DNA from: Hydrogenophilales bacterium 28-61-23 | GTDB taxonomy: Bacteria; Pseudomonadota; Gammaproteobacteria; Burkholderiales; Thiobacillaceae | Direction of reading: 5' to 3' | NCBI GenBank assembly: GCA_002281555.1 | Contig: NCGJ01000001.1 | Coordinates: forward strand, 265,914 to 329,913 | DNA length: 64,000 bases | In this document: in pieces, positions 1-10,737 of the stretch | Layout: each line of letters starts with the position of its first letter | How positions within the stretch are numbered: position 1 is the first letter of the stretch | Made by a program: the position numbers and the translations under genes | Notes under the pieces: generated by a model | Seen by the model: only the letters and a program-made list of their open reading frames with translations | What the model was told of the DNA's origin: nothing | The model's database searches: none

Positions 1-1837
1 CGGTCAGCGGATCGGTGGTGGCCAGGTTGTGCAGTTCCGCTTCCAGGCGTTTGCGTGCGCTGATGTCCTGCTTGATGCCGACGAAATGACGAATCGCGCC
101 CGCTTCGTCGAGCACCGGCGCGATGATCAACTCTTCGTTGTAGAGGCTGCCATCTCGCTTTTTGTTGACGATTTCACCGCGCCATATCTCGCCGGACATG
201 ATGGTTTGCCACATGGCCTGGTAGAAAGCTTGATCTTGCAGGCCGGACTTGAACAGTTCGCCCGGTCGTCGGCCCGAGGTTTCCTCGCGGCTGTAACCGG
301 TCAAGGTCTCGAACGCCGGGTTGACCCATTCGATATGGGCCTCGGGGTCGGTGATGACGATGCCGTTGGCGACCGCCTCCAGCGCCGAGACCAACAACCT
401 GTCGCGGGCCTGGGCAGCCTGGCGCTGGCTGATATCGTGAAACGCCACCACCGCGCCAACGCGGACACCGGCACGTTCGATCGGCGCGACCGTCATCTCG
501 ACCGCAAAGCCGCCGCCATCCTTGCGGAAGAACCATTCTTCGCCGCGCCGGACCTGGCCGTCTTGCAGAGTGAGGTAGATCGGGCACAAAGCGTGTTCGT
601 AGATTTCGCCATCCGGGCGATGGTGGTGGATCAGGCTGTGTTGATCCTGGCCCAGCAATTCCTCATTCCGGTAGCCGAGCATGGCCAGGGCGGCCGGGTT
701 GACGAAGGAGCAGCAACCTTCCAGGTCGACCCCATAGACGCCCTCGCCCAGCGCGGCCAACAGTTGCCGGCGCTCATCGGCCAGGCGCTGTTCCTGCAGA
801 CGTAATTGTTTTTGCCGGGCCGCCAGCATGAACAGCAGAATGACGATGGCGCCGCCGCCGCCGGCGGTCAGGGAAATGCCCAGCCAGTGCTTGTTCAGGA
901 TGTCCTGCCAGGTGAAATCGGGCGCTTGGTCGAACGGCGGCAGCCGGAGTTCCTGCAACATGATCCGAACCGGCTCGTAATCGGTCGGAATGACCCAGCC
1001 GTGGTAGTGCCCCAGGCGGGTGGCCGGGTGATCGGCTTGCAACGAGAACAAGGCCGTGGAAACCACCTGGGCCAGGTGATCGTCGACGCCGGGCATGGCC
1101 GCGATGGCCCATTCCGGGTAGAGCCGGGTCGATAGCAGGAAGGGGAAGCCGGGGGGGTGCTGACGGTTCAGTACGGTGATCTGCCCGGCATCGATGCGGC
1201 CGGCCCGGATCAGCGACTCGATCACGCCGGTGCGGACGAAACCGGCGTCCGCGCGGCCGTCCAGCACCGCCTTGAGCACGGTATCGTGCGGCATGTCGGT
1301 GATCAGCAGATTGAGGTTGCCGGATATCGAAACCCCGTTCCGGGCCATTTCGTAGGCTTGCATCTGGTAACCGCCGAAGGAGCCGGTGTCCGGCGTGGCG
1401 ACGGTTTTGCCCTTGAGGTCGGCCAGTTTTGCGATGTCCTTACGGCCCGCGCGGGTGAAGATGACGCCGCCGAAGTGGGTCAGCGGCAGTCCATTGTCCA
1501 GTTCGACCAGCGTGGCCAGCGGTGAGGACAGCCCATTGCGCCTGGTCATCAGCACATAGTGGGCGGGGTTGGTGAGGACGAAATCGACTCGCCGTTGCTG
1601 GATCGCCGCTTCCAGTTCCGAGTAAGTCATCGCCTCCAGAACAACGCGATGACCGGTTTGCGCGGTCAGGTAGTCGGCAGTGGGCTGCCAGCGCGCCAGG
1701 GTTTCCGGCTTGGGGCGGTAGGCGAGCACGCCGAGGGTGACTGGCACTTCGGTGGCGTGCACGACGGCGAGTGGCCACAGGCCGATCAAGATCAGAAGCC
1801 AGATCCGGCCTCGCGCGCAGAGAAAGATGAACTTCAT
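1..1837 (-). CDS. PhnD-like sensor diguanylate cyclase (PAS-PAS-GGDEF), 3' end off the window
   Basis: This is the first 612 codons of a membrane signalling protein, read on the minus strand to the left edge. Residues 1-28 are a signal peptide. Residues about 30-310 resemble the periplasmic phosphonate/phosphate-binding (PhnD-type) fold, with phrases such as FVLTNPAHYVL and ATPDTGSFGGYQ. A membrane segment lies near 318-340. Two PAS domains follow (about 355-470 and 480-600); the second ends in FVGIKQDISARK. The last visible residues, LATTDPLTG, are the usual entry into a GGDEF domain. By family knowledge it would make cyclic di-GMP in response to a periplasmic ligand. The GGDEF active site, and any EAL domain after it, lie outside the window, so the activity is inferred. 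Confidence 0.85.
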   Translation of the reverse strand, partial: MKFIFLCARGRIWLLILIGLWPLAVVHATEVPVTLGVLAYRPKPETLARWQPTADYLTAQTGHRVVLEAMTYSELEAAIQQRRVDFVLTNPAHYVLMTRRNGLSSPLATLVELDNGLPLTHFGGVIFTRAGRKDIAKLADLKGKTVATPDTGSFGGYQMQAYEMARNGVSISGNLNLLITDMPHDTVLKAVLDGRADAGFVRTGVIESLIRAGRIDAGQITVLNRQHPPGFPFLLSTRLYPEWAIAAMPGVDDHLAQVVSTALFSLQADHPATRLGHYHGWVIPTDYEPVRIMLQELRLPPFDQAPDFTWQDILNKHWLGISLTAGGGGAIVILLFMLAARQKQLRLQEQRLADERRQLLAALGEGVYGVDLEGCCSFVNPAALAMLGYRNEELLGQDQHSLIHHHRPDGEIYEHALCPIYLTLQDGQVRRGEEWFFRKDGGGFAVEMTVAPIERAGVRVGAVVAFHDISQRQAAQARDRLLVSALEAVANGIVITDPEAHIEWVNPAFETLTGYSREETSGRRPGELFKSGLQDQAFYQAMWQTIMSGEIWRGEIVNKKRDGSLYNEELIIAPVLDEAGAIRHFVGIKQDISARKRLEAELHNLATTDPLT

Positions 1838-2148
1838 GGTCGGTCCGTGTAGCTTGGAACGTGCTTGCTTTTATTACTAAAGGTATAGGGTTATCGAGCA
1901 AGGACAGAATAATCGCTTCGGCACATAGCGTCGCGTAAAAATGTTGGGAAACGCATACACATGGAGCGCCCGGCCAGGGCCGAGTAATAGCGTGCTCTGG
2001 CGCAGCCAAACGCACGATCCTGGCTGAACTCGAATTGCACCAAGCCGCCGCATGGCGCGCGGAACACGACATCGAGCCGATGTGGCGCCGGAAGAGGAGC
2101 GGCGGTAGACCCACGGGCGACATGGACGGCGCTCATTCCCTTGGCCGC
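1838..2148. other. Intergenic stretch without a recognisable gene
   Basis: About 310 bp between the start of the minus-strand sensor gene and the small Cys-rich gene. The first 100 bp are AT-richer and may hold the sensor gene's promoter. Open frames on both strands here have no recognisable product and no convincing ribosome site. Nothing else was seen. Confidence 0.5.
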
Positions 2149-2155
2149 GTGTACT

Positions 2156-2332
2156 TTAGCGCCCGTGCCGTACACGCAGGGTGTAGGCGTCATGGTGTTG
2201 TTTTCGAACTCGGCGGCGGCGTTCCAGCTCGCAGACGCAAGAGCAACAGAGCTGGCGACCCCAGGCCACCGACTGGTGCGCCGGGGTCACCGCATGCGCC
2301 TTGCCACAGACCGGACAAACGTGGAGCATCAT
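2156..2332 (-). CDS. Small Cys-rich zinc-ribbon-like protein, copy 1
   Basis: This 58-residue protein of unknown function starts MMLHVCPVCGK. Two CxxC-type pairs (CPVC near residues 6-9, then CC and CVC at 29-34) suggest one bound zinc ion. An Arg-rich segment follows (ERRRRVRKQHH), so nucleic-acid binding is possible but unproven. AGGA lies 5-6 bp before the start. It begins 13 bp after the stop of the 113-residue gene, so the two are probably co-transcribed. The copy at 7710-7886 matches at 51 of 58 residues, with all Cys retained. That conservation argues it is a real gene under selection. It is too short and divergent for me to assign a family. Confidence 0.7.
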   Translation of the reverse strand: MMLHVCPVCGKAHAVTPAHQSVAWGRQLCCSCVCELERRRRVRKQHHDAYTLRVRHGR

Positions 2333-2345
2333 CGGGTTCCTGCCG

Positions 2346-2687
2346 TCAGATGGCACGTTCAGCATAGCGGGCGAGATCCGACACGGCGGAAATGTTCTGC
2401 GCCGAAACCAGGAATACCTCGCGGCCACGCGGCACGCCGACCGCCAGGGCCAGACCGAGGGCGGCGGCGCCCGCGGTGGCTACGGCCAGGCGCATGGGCG
2501 TCTGCCAGTCAGTCAGGTAGCTGAGCAGGGCTGCGGTGCCGAGAGGGCCGGCCGGGAAGCGGCCGTGGGCGATCTCACGGCCAGTCGCACGCGCAGCCAC
2601 CTGGATGTCTTCGCCCACGAGGGCGACACCGATGCAGATCGTGTCGGTATGCGTGGGAGGTTCTTCTGCAAGCTGGTTCGTGTACAT
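2346..2687 (-). CDS. Unknown 113-residue protein with RNase H/RuvC-like layout, copy 1
   Basis: First gene of a two-gene module. AGGAG lies 5 bp before the ATG. The order of elements, CIGVALVGEDIQVA, then a GRFPAGPLGTAALLSYL helix, then LAVATAGAAALGLALAVG and REVFLVSA, follows the N-terminal RuvC-like domain of IS110-type transposases (GIDvs..., then vvmEaTG...). The acidic catalytic positions seem to be replaced (no GID aspartate; ATAG where EATG is expected), and no C-terminal transposase domain follows. I infer a stand-alone, probably non-catalytic fold relative; a different fold is possible. The N-terminal 15 residues differ from the other copy (7900-8259), while the core is almost identical. 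Confidence 0.65.
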   Translation of the reverse strand: MYTNQLAEEPPTHTDTICIGVALVGEDIQVAARATGREIAHGRFPAGPLGTAALLSYLTDWQTPMRLAVATAGAAALGLALAVGVPRGREVFLVSAQNISAVSDLARYAERAI

Positions 2688-2716
2688 GTCATCTCCTGTT
2701 GGTTGGGATGAATGTC

Positions 2717-2749
2717 AGTCATCTTTCTGTCACATCAAAAAACCGTAAA
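2717..2749 (-). promoter_or_regulatory. Putative KdpE-type promoter of module copy 1
   Basis: Read on the minus strand, half-sites TTTACGG and TTGATGT are separated by TTTT, giving an 11-bp period. Nine bases later comes ATGACT at the -10 position, about 30 bp before the start codon. Four other promoters in the window share this layout. The -10 box is the poorest of the set. Confidence 0.5.
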
Positions 2750-2911
2750 GATTGGACGCCGCGGTGTTAAGACTCGGTAACGGTCCAGGCTTGTGGCTTC
2801 AGCATGGATGCATCCCGCCCGCTGTCACAGAATGCCGCGAAAGAAGGCTGTCTATTGATCCGGTTGCTCAGGAAATTCTGAAAGCGACTAAAGAGAGGCC
2901 GTGTGCGGCAT

Positions 2912-2940
2912 CCCTGCGCCGCATATTCTGCGGTGCAGGG
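2912..2940 (-). terminator. Stem-loop downstream of katG
   Basis: Two 12-base arms, CCCTGCGCCGCA and TGCGGTGCAGGG, pair around a 5-base loop with one mismatch, about 30 bp after the katG stop. No T-run follows, so it may be an RNA-stabilising hairpin or a weak terminator. Confidence 0.4.
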
Positions 2941-2971
2941 AGCCCGACCCGAAGTGACTTCAGGTCAAGCC

Positions 2972-5967
<2,996 letters not shown>

Positions 5968-6029
5968 TCACGTCCGCGCTGATGCAAGGTCGCCTTGGCC
6001 AGGACGACGATGGAACGGCTTCCAGGGTT

Positions 6030-7694
6030 TCATCGGCCAGCGCGGCTTCCGCCAGTTCCGCCGGGGTCACGCCGGACGCGGCGCAGTAACGAGACCGCCA
6101 CGCCGATGCCGACGCGGCCCTCGGCCAATGCTTCGAGGAAATCAGAGAGGGGTTTGGATTTGGCGACTGTGAACAAGGTCAGTGCCGAGGCAGTCAGCAA
6201 GACGGCAAGGAAATAACCGAGCTTCGCCCCGAACGGAGCGTCGGCCGCAGCAATCAGGTTCATGCCAAGGAAACCGGCGGCCACCGTGCCGATCAGGCCG
6301 AAGGTGGTGACCACGGTGAGCCGCACCACGGTGTTCGACTGGCGGCGCTGTGTATCGCTTTCCAGATATTGGCTCATGTCCCGCATCTCCTCCTTGACGT
6401 CCTGGTATTTGGCATCGTTGCCCAGATGCGCTGAACTGCGCTGGAACAGTCCCTGCAGCTGGGCGCGTTCGGACAGTTCGTGGAACCAGTAGCGGTGGGT
6501 GAAGCGCAGAAAGGCTTCGAAGGTGTCCCGGATCCGTTTCCTGAAGCGCAGTTGCGACTTGGCGTCGCGGATGTCCAGGTCATTGATGGCATCCACCATC
6601 CGGTCGGAAAAGACCAGCAGCGCGGCCCGGTGAAAATGCGCGATCAGGAAGAGCAACAGGAACTGGTGCCGGAACTGGGCCAGCAGCCCATGCACCTCGT
6701 TGCGGAAATACCTTGAACGGGCATCGCCGACCACCATCAAGGTGTTACCCGTGCACATGACGCGGGTGTTGGGGCCGCTGTCGCTGACTGTCCAGTAGCG
6801 GTCGTCACAGTAGCGCGCCTCGAACTCCGCCACCACCGGATCCCGGAGGGGTAGAGTGTCGCCGGGACGAAAAGCGTTGATGAGGCCGAGATGGATGAAA
6901 TCCTCGGGCGTCAGGCTGCGGGGATCGTCCAGGGCCAGGTAGGCCATCACCGGCATGCGATGGTATTCGAGCTGGCGATAACGGACCGCCCCCGCCTCAT
7001 CGGCGTGCTCAAGCACCAGGGGCCGCAGCAGGAACGCCCAGTGGGAGGCGATGCAGGGGGCGCGATGCTCACACACGAAGGACAGGAATTTCTCGCGGTT
7101 CTCGGAATCGGAGGTGGCCAGCACTTCTCCATTCGCGCCCAGCCATTCCGTCCGATAGGCGTTATGTACGCCCTGGCCGGTTTCGTCCCAGCCCGACGGG
7201 TAGGCGCGCCCAAAGCGGTGCAGCAGTTCCAGTGCGGTGTCCCAGGGCAGGTCATCCGCCTGAATCTCCACTTTGAGAAAAACCACATCGATGTCGAAGA
7301 AGAAGTGCAGATCGACATGGGCTACGTTCAGCAGGATGGGGGTGTCACCGGGCCGCAACGTGATGCGCAGACCGGTCACGTCCCTGCGGCGGAATGCCAG
7401 CATGGGGGAATCGCTCGGCGCATCGTCCGGCCGGCCCCCTCGGGAACGACTTTCGCCGTAGAGAAAGCGCTGCACATAGGGCAGAAAGGCCACGAACTCC
7501 TTGTATTGCCGTTCCTGGGATTCGATCGGGTCATTGCTGACATCGCATTCGACCCTGCTCCAGGGGCTGTCTCCTCGCTCCAGGATGCCCCAGGGGTTCC
7601 CCAGTTCTTCATTGGAGGACTGGACTTCGAGTTGCAGGGGCCAGAGCAGAATCTGGCGAAAATGTCGGATCAGACGGCTTTCGTTCATGGGCAT
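6030..7694 (-). CDS. CorA-like membrane protein with a long N-terminal domain
   Basis: A 554-residue protein related to the CorA/MgtE-type divalent-cation channel superfamily, by its C-terminus. The first membrane helix ends in GFLGMNLI, which holds the Gly-Met-Asn signature of CorA selectivity loops, and a second helix (KLGYFLAVLLTASALTLF) follows. A helical stretch before it (about 370-460) would form the funnel stalk. The N-terminal 330 or so residues are longer than in CorA (usual total about 320) and are not recognisable to me. Cation transport is inferred from the GMN motif. An ATG two codons downstream is an alternative start; neither has a clear ribosome site. It sits between the kdpC remnant and module copy 2. 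Confidence 0.7.
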   Translation of the reverse strand: MPMNESRLIRHFRQILLWPLQLEVQSSNEELGNPWGILERGDSPWSRVECDVSNDPIESQERQYKEFVAFLPYVQRFLYGESRSRGGRPDDAPSDSPMLAFRRRDVTGLRITLRPGDTPILLNVAHVDLHFFFDIDVVFLKVEIQADDLPWDTALELLHRFGRAYPSGWDETGQGVHNAYRTEWLGANGEVLATSDSENREKFLSFVCEHRAPCIASHWAFLLRPLVLEHADEAGAVRYRQLEYHRMPVMAYLALDDPRSLTPEDFIHLGLINAFRPGDTLPLRDPVVAEFEARYCDDRYWTVSDSGPNTRVMCTGNTLMVVGDARSRYFRNEVHGLLAQFRHQFLLLFLIAHFHRAALLVFSDRMVDAINDLDIRDAKSQLRFRKRIRDTFEAFLRFTHRYWFHELSERAQLQGLFQRSSAHLGNDAKYQDVKEEMRDMSQYLESDTQRRQSNTVVRLTVVTTFGLIGTVAAGFLGMNLIAAADAPFGAKLGYFLAVLLTASALTLFTVAKSKPLSDFLEALAEGRVGIGVAVSLLRRVRRDPGGTGGSRAGR

Positions 7695-7709
7695 GGGCTG
7701 AGTGTACTT

Positions 7710-7886
7710 TCAGCGCCCGTGTTGTACTCGCAGGACGTAGACGTCATGGTGTTGTTTTCGCACGCGGCGGCGGCGTTCCACCTCGCAGACGCAAGAGCAG
7801 CAGAGCTGGCGACCCCAGGCCACCGACTGGTACGCCGGGGTCACCGCATGCGTCTTGCCACAGACTGGACAAACGTGGAGCGTCAT
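7710..7886 (-). CDS. Small Cys-rich zinc-ribbon-like protein, copy 2
   Basis: A 58-residue paralogue of the protein at 2156-2332, starting MTLHVCPVCGK. All Cys residues and the Arg-rich segment are kept; the seven differences are mostly conservative. It starts 13 bp after the stop of the 119-residue gene, the same spacing as in copy 1. Longer upstream reading frames overlap the 119-residue gene and are not needed: the conserved part begins at this ATG. The function is not known. A zinc-binding, possibly nucleic-acid-binding, role is an inference from composition. Confidence 0.7.
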   Translation of the reverse strand: MTLHVCPVCGKTHAVTPAYQSVAWGRQLCCSCVCEVERRRRVRKQHHDVYVLRVQHGR

Positions 7887-7899
7887 TGGATTTCTGCCG

Positions 7900-8259
7900 T
7901 CAGATGGCACGTTCAGCATAGCGGGCGAGGTCCGACGCGGCATAAACGGTCTGTGTGGTCTGCGCCGAAACCAGGAACACCTCCCGCCCGTGCGGCGCAC
8001 CGACTGCCAGGGCCAGGCCGAGGGCGGCGGCGCCAGCGGTGGCCACGGCCAAGCGCATGGGTGTCTGCCAGTCGGCCAGGTAGCTGAGCAGGGCTGCAGT
8101 GCCGAGGGGGCCGGCCGGGAAGCGGCCGTGGGCGATCTCACAGCCGCTGGCGCGGGTCGCCACCTGGATGTCTGCACCCACGAGGGCGATACCGATGCAG
8201 ACCTTGTCTTCGGTCAAAGGCCACGAGGGGGGTTCCTGTTCTTGTCGAGAGATAGTCAT
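7900..8259 (-). CDS. Unknown 119-residue protein with RNase H/RuvC-like layout, copy 2
   Basis: Paralogue of the protein at 2346-2687. The core from CIGIALVGADIQVA to LARYAERAI is nearly identical. The N-terminal 19 residues are unrelated, and a 3-residue insertion lies near the C-terminus. AGGAG precedes the ATG by 5 bp. It is transcribed away from kdpDE, out of a shared 190-bp intergenic region that carries an OmpR-type promoter for each direction. The same likeness to an IS110 N-terminal domain without its acidic residues is seen here. Retention of two expressed-looking copies beside a two-component system suggests a regulatory or accessory function rather than transposition. Confidence 0.65.
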   Translation of the reverse strand: MTISRQEQEPPSWPLTEDKVCIGIALVGADIQVATRASGCEIAHGRFPAGPLGTAALLSYLADWQTPMRLAVATAGAAALGLALAVGAPHGREVFLVSAQTTQTVYAASDLARYAERAI

Positions 8260-8286
8260 GTCAGCTCCTGTAGTTACGGTGATGTC

Positions 8287-8319
8287 AGCCTAGTGCTAGC
8301 CACATTAAAACGACGTAAA
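8287..8319 (-). promoter_or_regulatory. Putative KdpE-type promoter of module copy 2
   Basis: On the minus strand, half-sites TTTACGT and TTAATGT are separated by CGTT. Nine bases later comes TAGGCT as the -10 box, 28 bp before the ATG at 8259. It faces the kdpDE promoter. Confidence 0.55.
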
Positions 8320-8387
8320 GATTGGCCGCAGTTGCGTTAAGGAAGTGCTGAATCACGAATATATGGACAACAGGATGACTGCGTATT

Positions 8388-8420
8388 TCTACGTTTTTTT
8401 TACCCTCGTTCAGTTAGCCT
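8388..8420 (+). promoter_or_regulatory. Putative autoregulated kdpDE promoter
   Basis: Half-sites TCTACGT and TTTACCC are separated by TTTT. Nine bases later comes TAGCCT at the -10 position, 28 bp before the kdpD-like ATG. The same spacing as at the other sites suggests that KdpE controls its own operon. Confidence 0.5.
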
Positions 8421-8448
8421 GCTGTCGAAATCAACCGAGGAATGCCCG

Positions 8449-9945
8449 ATGACCTGTGGAAAAGCCGCAAGTGCGCCTTTTTTGTCAGCCTATCCGAAGG
8501 CCATTGCCGCTTGCGCACTGACCACCGCCCTGGCCATGCCCCTGCGCCACTATCTGGACCTGGCGAACATCGTCATGCTGTTCCTGCTGGTGACCTTCCT
8601 GACCGCGCTCAAACTTGGCCGGGGGCCAGCGGTGGTATCGGCGGTGCTGGGGGTGGCGCTGTTCGATTACATCTTCGTGCCGCCGCATCTGGCCTTTATT
8701 CCCACCGACGCCCAGTACGTGGTGATGCTGGTGGTGATGCTGGCGGTGGCTCTGGTGACCGGCCAATTGACAGCCGGCGCGCGGGAACAGGCGGAACTGG
8801 CCTGTCGCCGAGAGGAGCAGACCCGGCGCCTGTATCAACTGGCGCGGGATTTGGCGGGCGTACTTTCCCGCTGGGACATGCAACGCGCGCTGGACGACTA
8901 TCTGCGGCACAGCGGCTATCGGGCCATGCTGTACCTCCTTGATGCCGGTGGGGAGACGACAACGCCCGCAGCGGAACCGCATTTGGCCGAATACATCGAC
9001 GCGACCATGCGCCGTGGCGAGCCGATCGAGGGCGAAGCGGCGGCGCCTGCCCTGTTCATTCCCCTCAAGACCCCGGCCCGCATCAGCGGCGTCATGGTGG
9101 TAACCGCCTCCGGCCCGGCCACCCCCCCACCCATGCAGGAACGCGAGCTGTTCCAGGTCGTGGCATCCCTTGCCGCCATCACGGTCGAGCGCCTGCATGC
9201 CGCCGACGAGGTCCAGGCATCCCGTGATCAGGTCGCTTCGGAGCGCCTGCGTGCCTCCATCCTGTCGGCCTTGTCGCACGACCTGCGTACACCGCTCACC
9301 GCACTGGTCGGGATGACGGATTCGCTCGCCCTGTCCGATGCGCGACCGGCGGTCGGGCCGTCCCCTGAGGCGTTGGCGGCCATCCGCGATCAGGCCAGGA
9401 GCATCGGCCACATGGTGACAAATCTGTTGGACATGGCTCGGTTCTATGCCGGCAATGTCAGCCTGCGCAAGGAGTGGCAGCTTTTCGACGACGTGATAGG
9501 TGCCAGCCTGCGGCAACTACATGCCGCCCACCCTGGTCATCCAGTACGGACACGCCTGGCTCCAGATCTGCCGCTGGTCGAATTCGACGCGGTGCTGATG
9601 GAACGGGTGTTGGGCAACCTGCTGGAGAACGCCGTCAAGTACGCGCCGACGGAGTCGGCCATCGAGGTAGAGGCCTGGTTGGATGGCAGCCACGCTTGTC
9701 TGGCGGTGAGCGACCGGGGGCCAGGTTTCCCGCCACTGCAGATCGAGCAGATGTTCGGCCTGTTCGAACGGGGCAATCCGGAATCGCCCCGGCCCGGCGT
9801 CGGCCTGGGGCTGGCCATCTGCCGCGCCATCGTCGAGGCCCATGGCGGCGATATTCGGGCCAAGAATCGCGCCGAAGGCGGCGCCCGCGTCACCATCCGC
9901 CTACCGCTCGGGTCGCCGCCGGCCTTCGAGGAGGAGATGGAATGA
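8449..9945 (+). CDS. kdpD: Short KdpD-type sensor histidine kinase
   Basis: Membrane sensor kinase of the potassium-responsive KdpDE pair. Residues about 18-105 hold the four-helix DUF4118 membrane unit of KdpD. A GAF-like region (about 130-255) follows. The kinase core has H-box SALSHDLRTPLTAL, N-box NLLENAVKYAP and G-boxes DRGPGF and GVGLGLAICRAIVEAHGG. At 498 residues it is much shorter than E. coli KdpD (about 890), because the N-terminal KdpD and universal-stress-protein-like domains are absent. GAGGA lies 7 bp before the ATG. It overlaps kdpE by ATGA. Since the missing part helps sensing in E. coli, the signal it reads may differ. The kdpFABC operon is 12 kb away. Confidence 0.9.
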   Translation: MTCGKAASAPFLSAYPKAIAACALTTALAMPLRHYLDLANIVMLFLLVTFLTALKLGRGPAVVSAVLGVALFDYIFVPPHLAFIPTDAQYVVMLVVMLAVALVTGQLTAGAREQAELACRREEQTRRLYQLARDLAGVLSRWDMQRALDDYLRHSGYRAMLYLLDAGGETTTPAAEPHLAEYIDATMRRGEPIEGEAAAPALFIPLKTPARISGVMVVTASGPATPPPMQERELFQVVASLAAITVERLHAADEVQASRDQVASERLRASILSALSHDLRTPLTALVGMTDSLALSDARPAVGPSPEALAAIRDQARSIGHMVTNLLDMARFYAGNVSLRKEWQLFDDVIGASLRQLHAAHPGHPVRTRLAPDLPLVEFDAVLMERVLGNLLENAVKYAPTESAIEVEAWLDGSHACLAVSDRGPGFPPLQIEQMFGLFERGNPESPRPGVGLGLAICRAIVEAHGGDIRAKNRAEGGARVTIRLPLGSPPAFEEEME

Positions 9946-10628
9946 GCGTCGAGATCAACGTCCTGGTGGTCGAGGATGAACCGCATATCCGGCGGGTACT
10001 GCACTCTGTCCTGACGACAGAGGGCTATCGGGTCTACGAGGCCGAAACCGGCGCGCGCGGCCTGATCGAAGCCAGCACCCGCAAGCCCGATCTGCTGATC
10101 GTCGACCTGGGCCTGCCGGACATGGATGGCATAGAGGTGGTGCGCTCGGTGCGCCATTGGTCCGAGGTGCCCATCCTCATCCTCTCGGCACGCACTGAGG
10201 AGACCGAGAAGATCGTCGCCCTGGACGAGGGTGCCGACGACTACCTGACCAAGCCGTTCGGCGTCGGCGAACTGCTGGCACGGGTGCGCGCCCTGGTGCG
10301 GCGGCGCGTGCGCGGCGGCGACGGCACCCCAGTGGTGGCTTTCGGCGACGTCCAGGTGGACCTGGTTTTGCGCGCCGTGACCCGGAACGGCCAGCCGGTG
10401 CACCTGACCAATCTCGAATACCGCCTGCTCGCCGTGCTGGTGGCCCATCTCGGCAAGGTGATGACCCATCAGCACCTGATGCGGGAGGTCTGGGGGCCGG
10501 GCCAGGCCGAGAACAGCCACTACCTGCGCATCTACGTCAGCCGCTTGCGCCAGAAGCTGGAGCCCAACCCCACCGAGCCGGAACATCTGATCACCGAGTC
10601 CGGCGTCGGCTACCGCTTCGTGGCCTGA
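9942..10628 (+). CDS. kdpE: Response regulator KdpE
   Basis: A 228-residue OmpR/PhoB-family transcription factor and the likely phosphorylation partner of the preceding kinase. The receiver domain (residues 1-120) has the acidic pair in VVEDEPH, the phospho-acceptor Asp in LLIVDLGLPDMDG, the Thr/Ser in ILSARTEE and the Lys in DYLTKPF. The winged-helix domain (about 130-228) has LTNLEYRLLAVLVAHLGKV and the YLRIYVSRLRQKLE recognition region. The start was set at the ATG that overlaps the kinase stop (ATGA); reading frames extending further upstream are inside the kinase gene. Candidate binding sites lie before five transcription units in the window. Confidence 0.93.
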   Translation: MSVEINVLVVEDEPHIRRVLHSVLTTEGYRVYEAETGARGLIEASTRKPDLLIVDLGLPDMDGIEVVRSVRHWSEVPILILSARTEETEKIVALDEGADDYLTKPFGVGELLARVRALVRRRVRGGDGTPVVAFGDVQVDLVLRAVTRNGQPVHLTNLEYRLLAVLVAHLGKVMTHQHLMREVWGPGQAENSHYLRIYVSRLRQKLEPNPTEPEHLITESGVGYRFVA

Positions 10629-10676
10629 GGCCGTGTCCGTTTACGAAAATTATGCGGCGGCCAGCCGCGATTATGC

Positions 10677-10692
10677 GGGCCGTTATCGGCCC
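10677..10692 (+). terminator. Hairpin after kdpE
   Basis: GGGCCG and CGGCCC pair perfectly around TTAT, about 50 bp after the kdpE stop. There is no T-run, so it is only a possible terminator. Confidence 0.35.
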
Positions 10693-10700
10693 CCCGCCTA

Positions 10701-10715
10701 GCATGCGGCGCATGC
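10701..10715 (+). promoter_or_regulatory. Perfect 15-bp palindrome before fixA
   Basis: GCATGCG and CGCATGC mirror each other around one G, ending 22 bp before the fixA start codon. It could be an operator or an RNA hairpin over the leader. I see no sigma-54 (-24/-12) promoter there. Confidence 0.4.
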
Positions 10716-10737
10716 GATATTTCTTTGGGAGGCAGCC

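Larger units (their letters stand above)
2149..2750. repeat. Direct repeat, copy 1: two-gene module plus its promoter
   Basis: A stretch of about 600 bp is repeated, diverged but clearly homologous and in the same orientation, at 7701-8319. Both copies begin with GTGTACTTT, hold a 58-codon Cys-rich gene and a 113-119-codon gene, and end just past an OmpR-type promoter. The encoded proteins are close to 88% identical by eye. The copies flank katG, a kdpC remnant and a CorA-like gene. Confidence 0.85.
7701..8319. repeat. Direct repeat, copy 2: two-gene module plus its promoter
   Basis: Second copy of the repeat at 2149-2750, in the same orientation. It stops at the promoter that faces kdpDE. 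The left boundary is the shared GTGTACTTT, 8 bp before the stop of the Cys-rich gene. Confidence 0.85.

Noticed and set aside
1891..2193. Frames on both strands upstream of the sensor gene
   Set aside because: Low-complexity, mutually overlapping, and without ribosome sites or motifs.
10629..10737. A sigma-54/NifA-type promoter before fixA
   Set aside because: Neither TGGCAC-N5-TTGC nor TGT-N10-ACA could be found.
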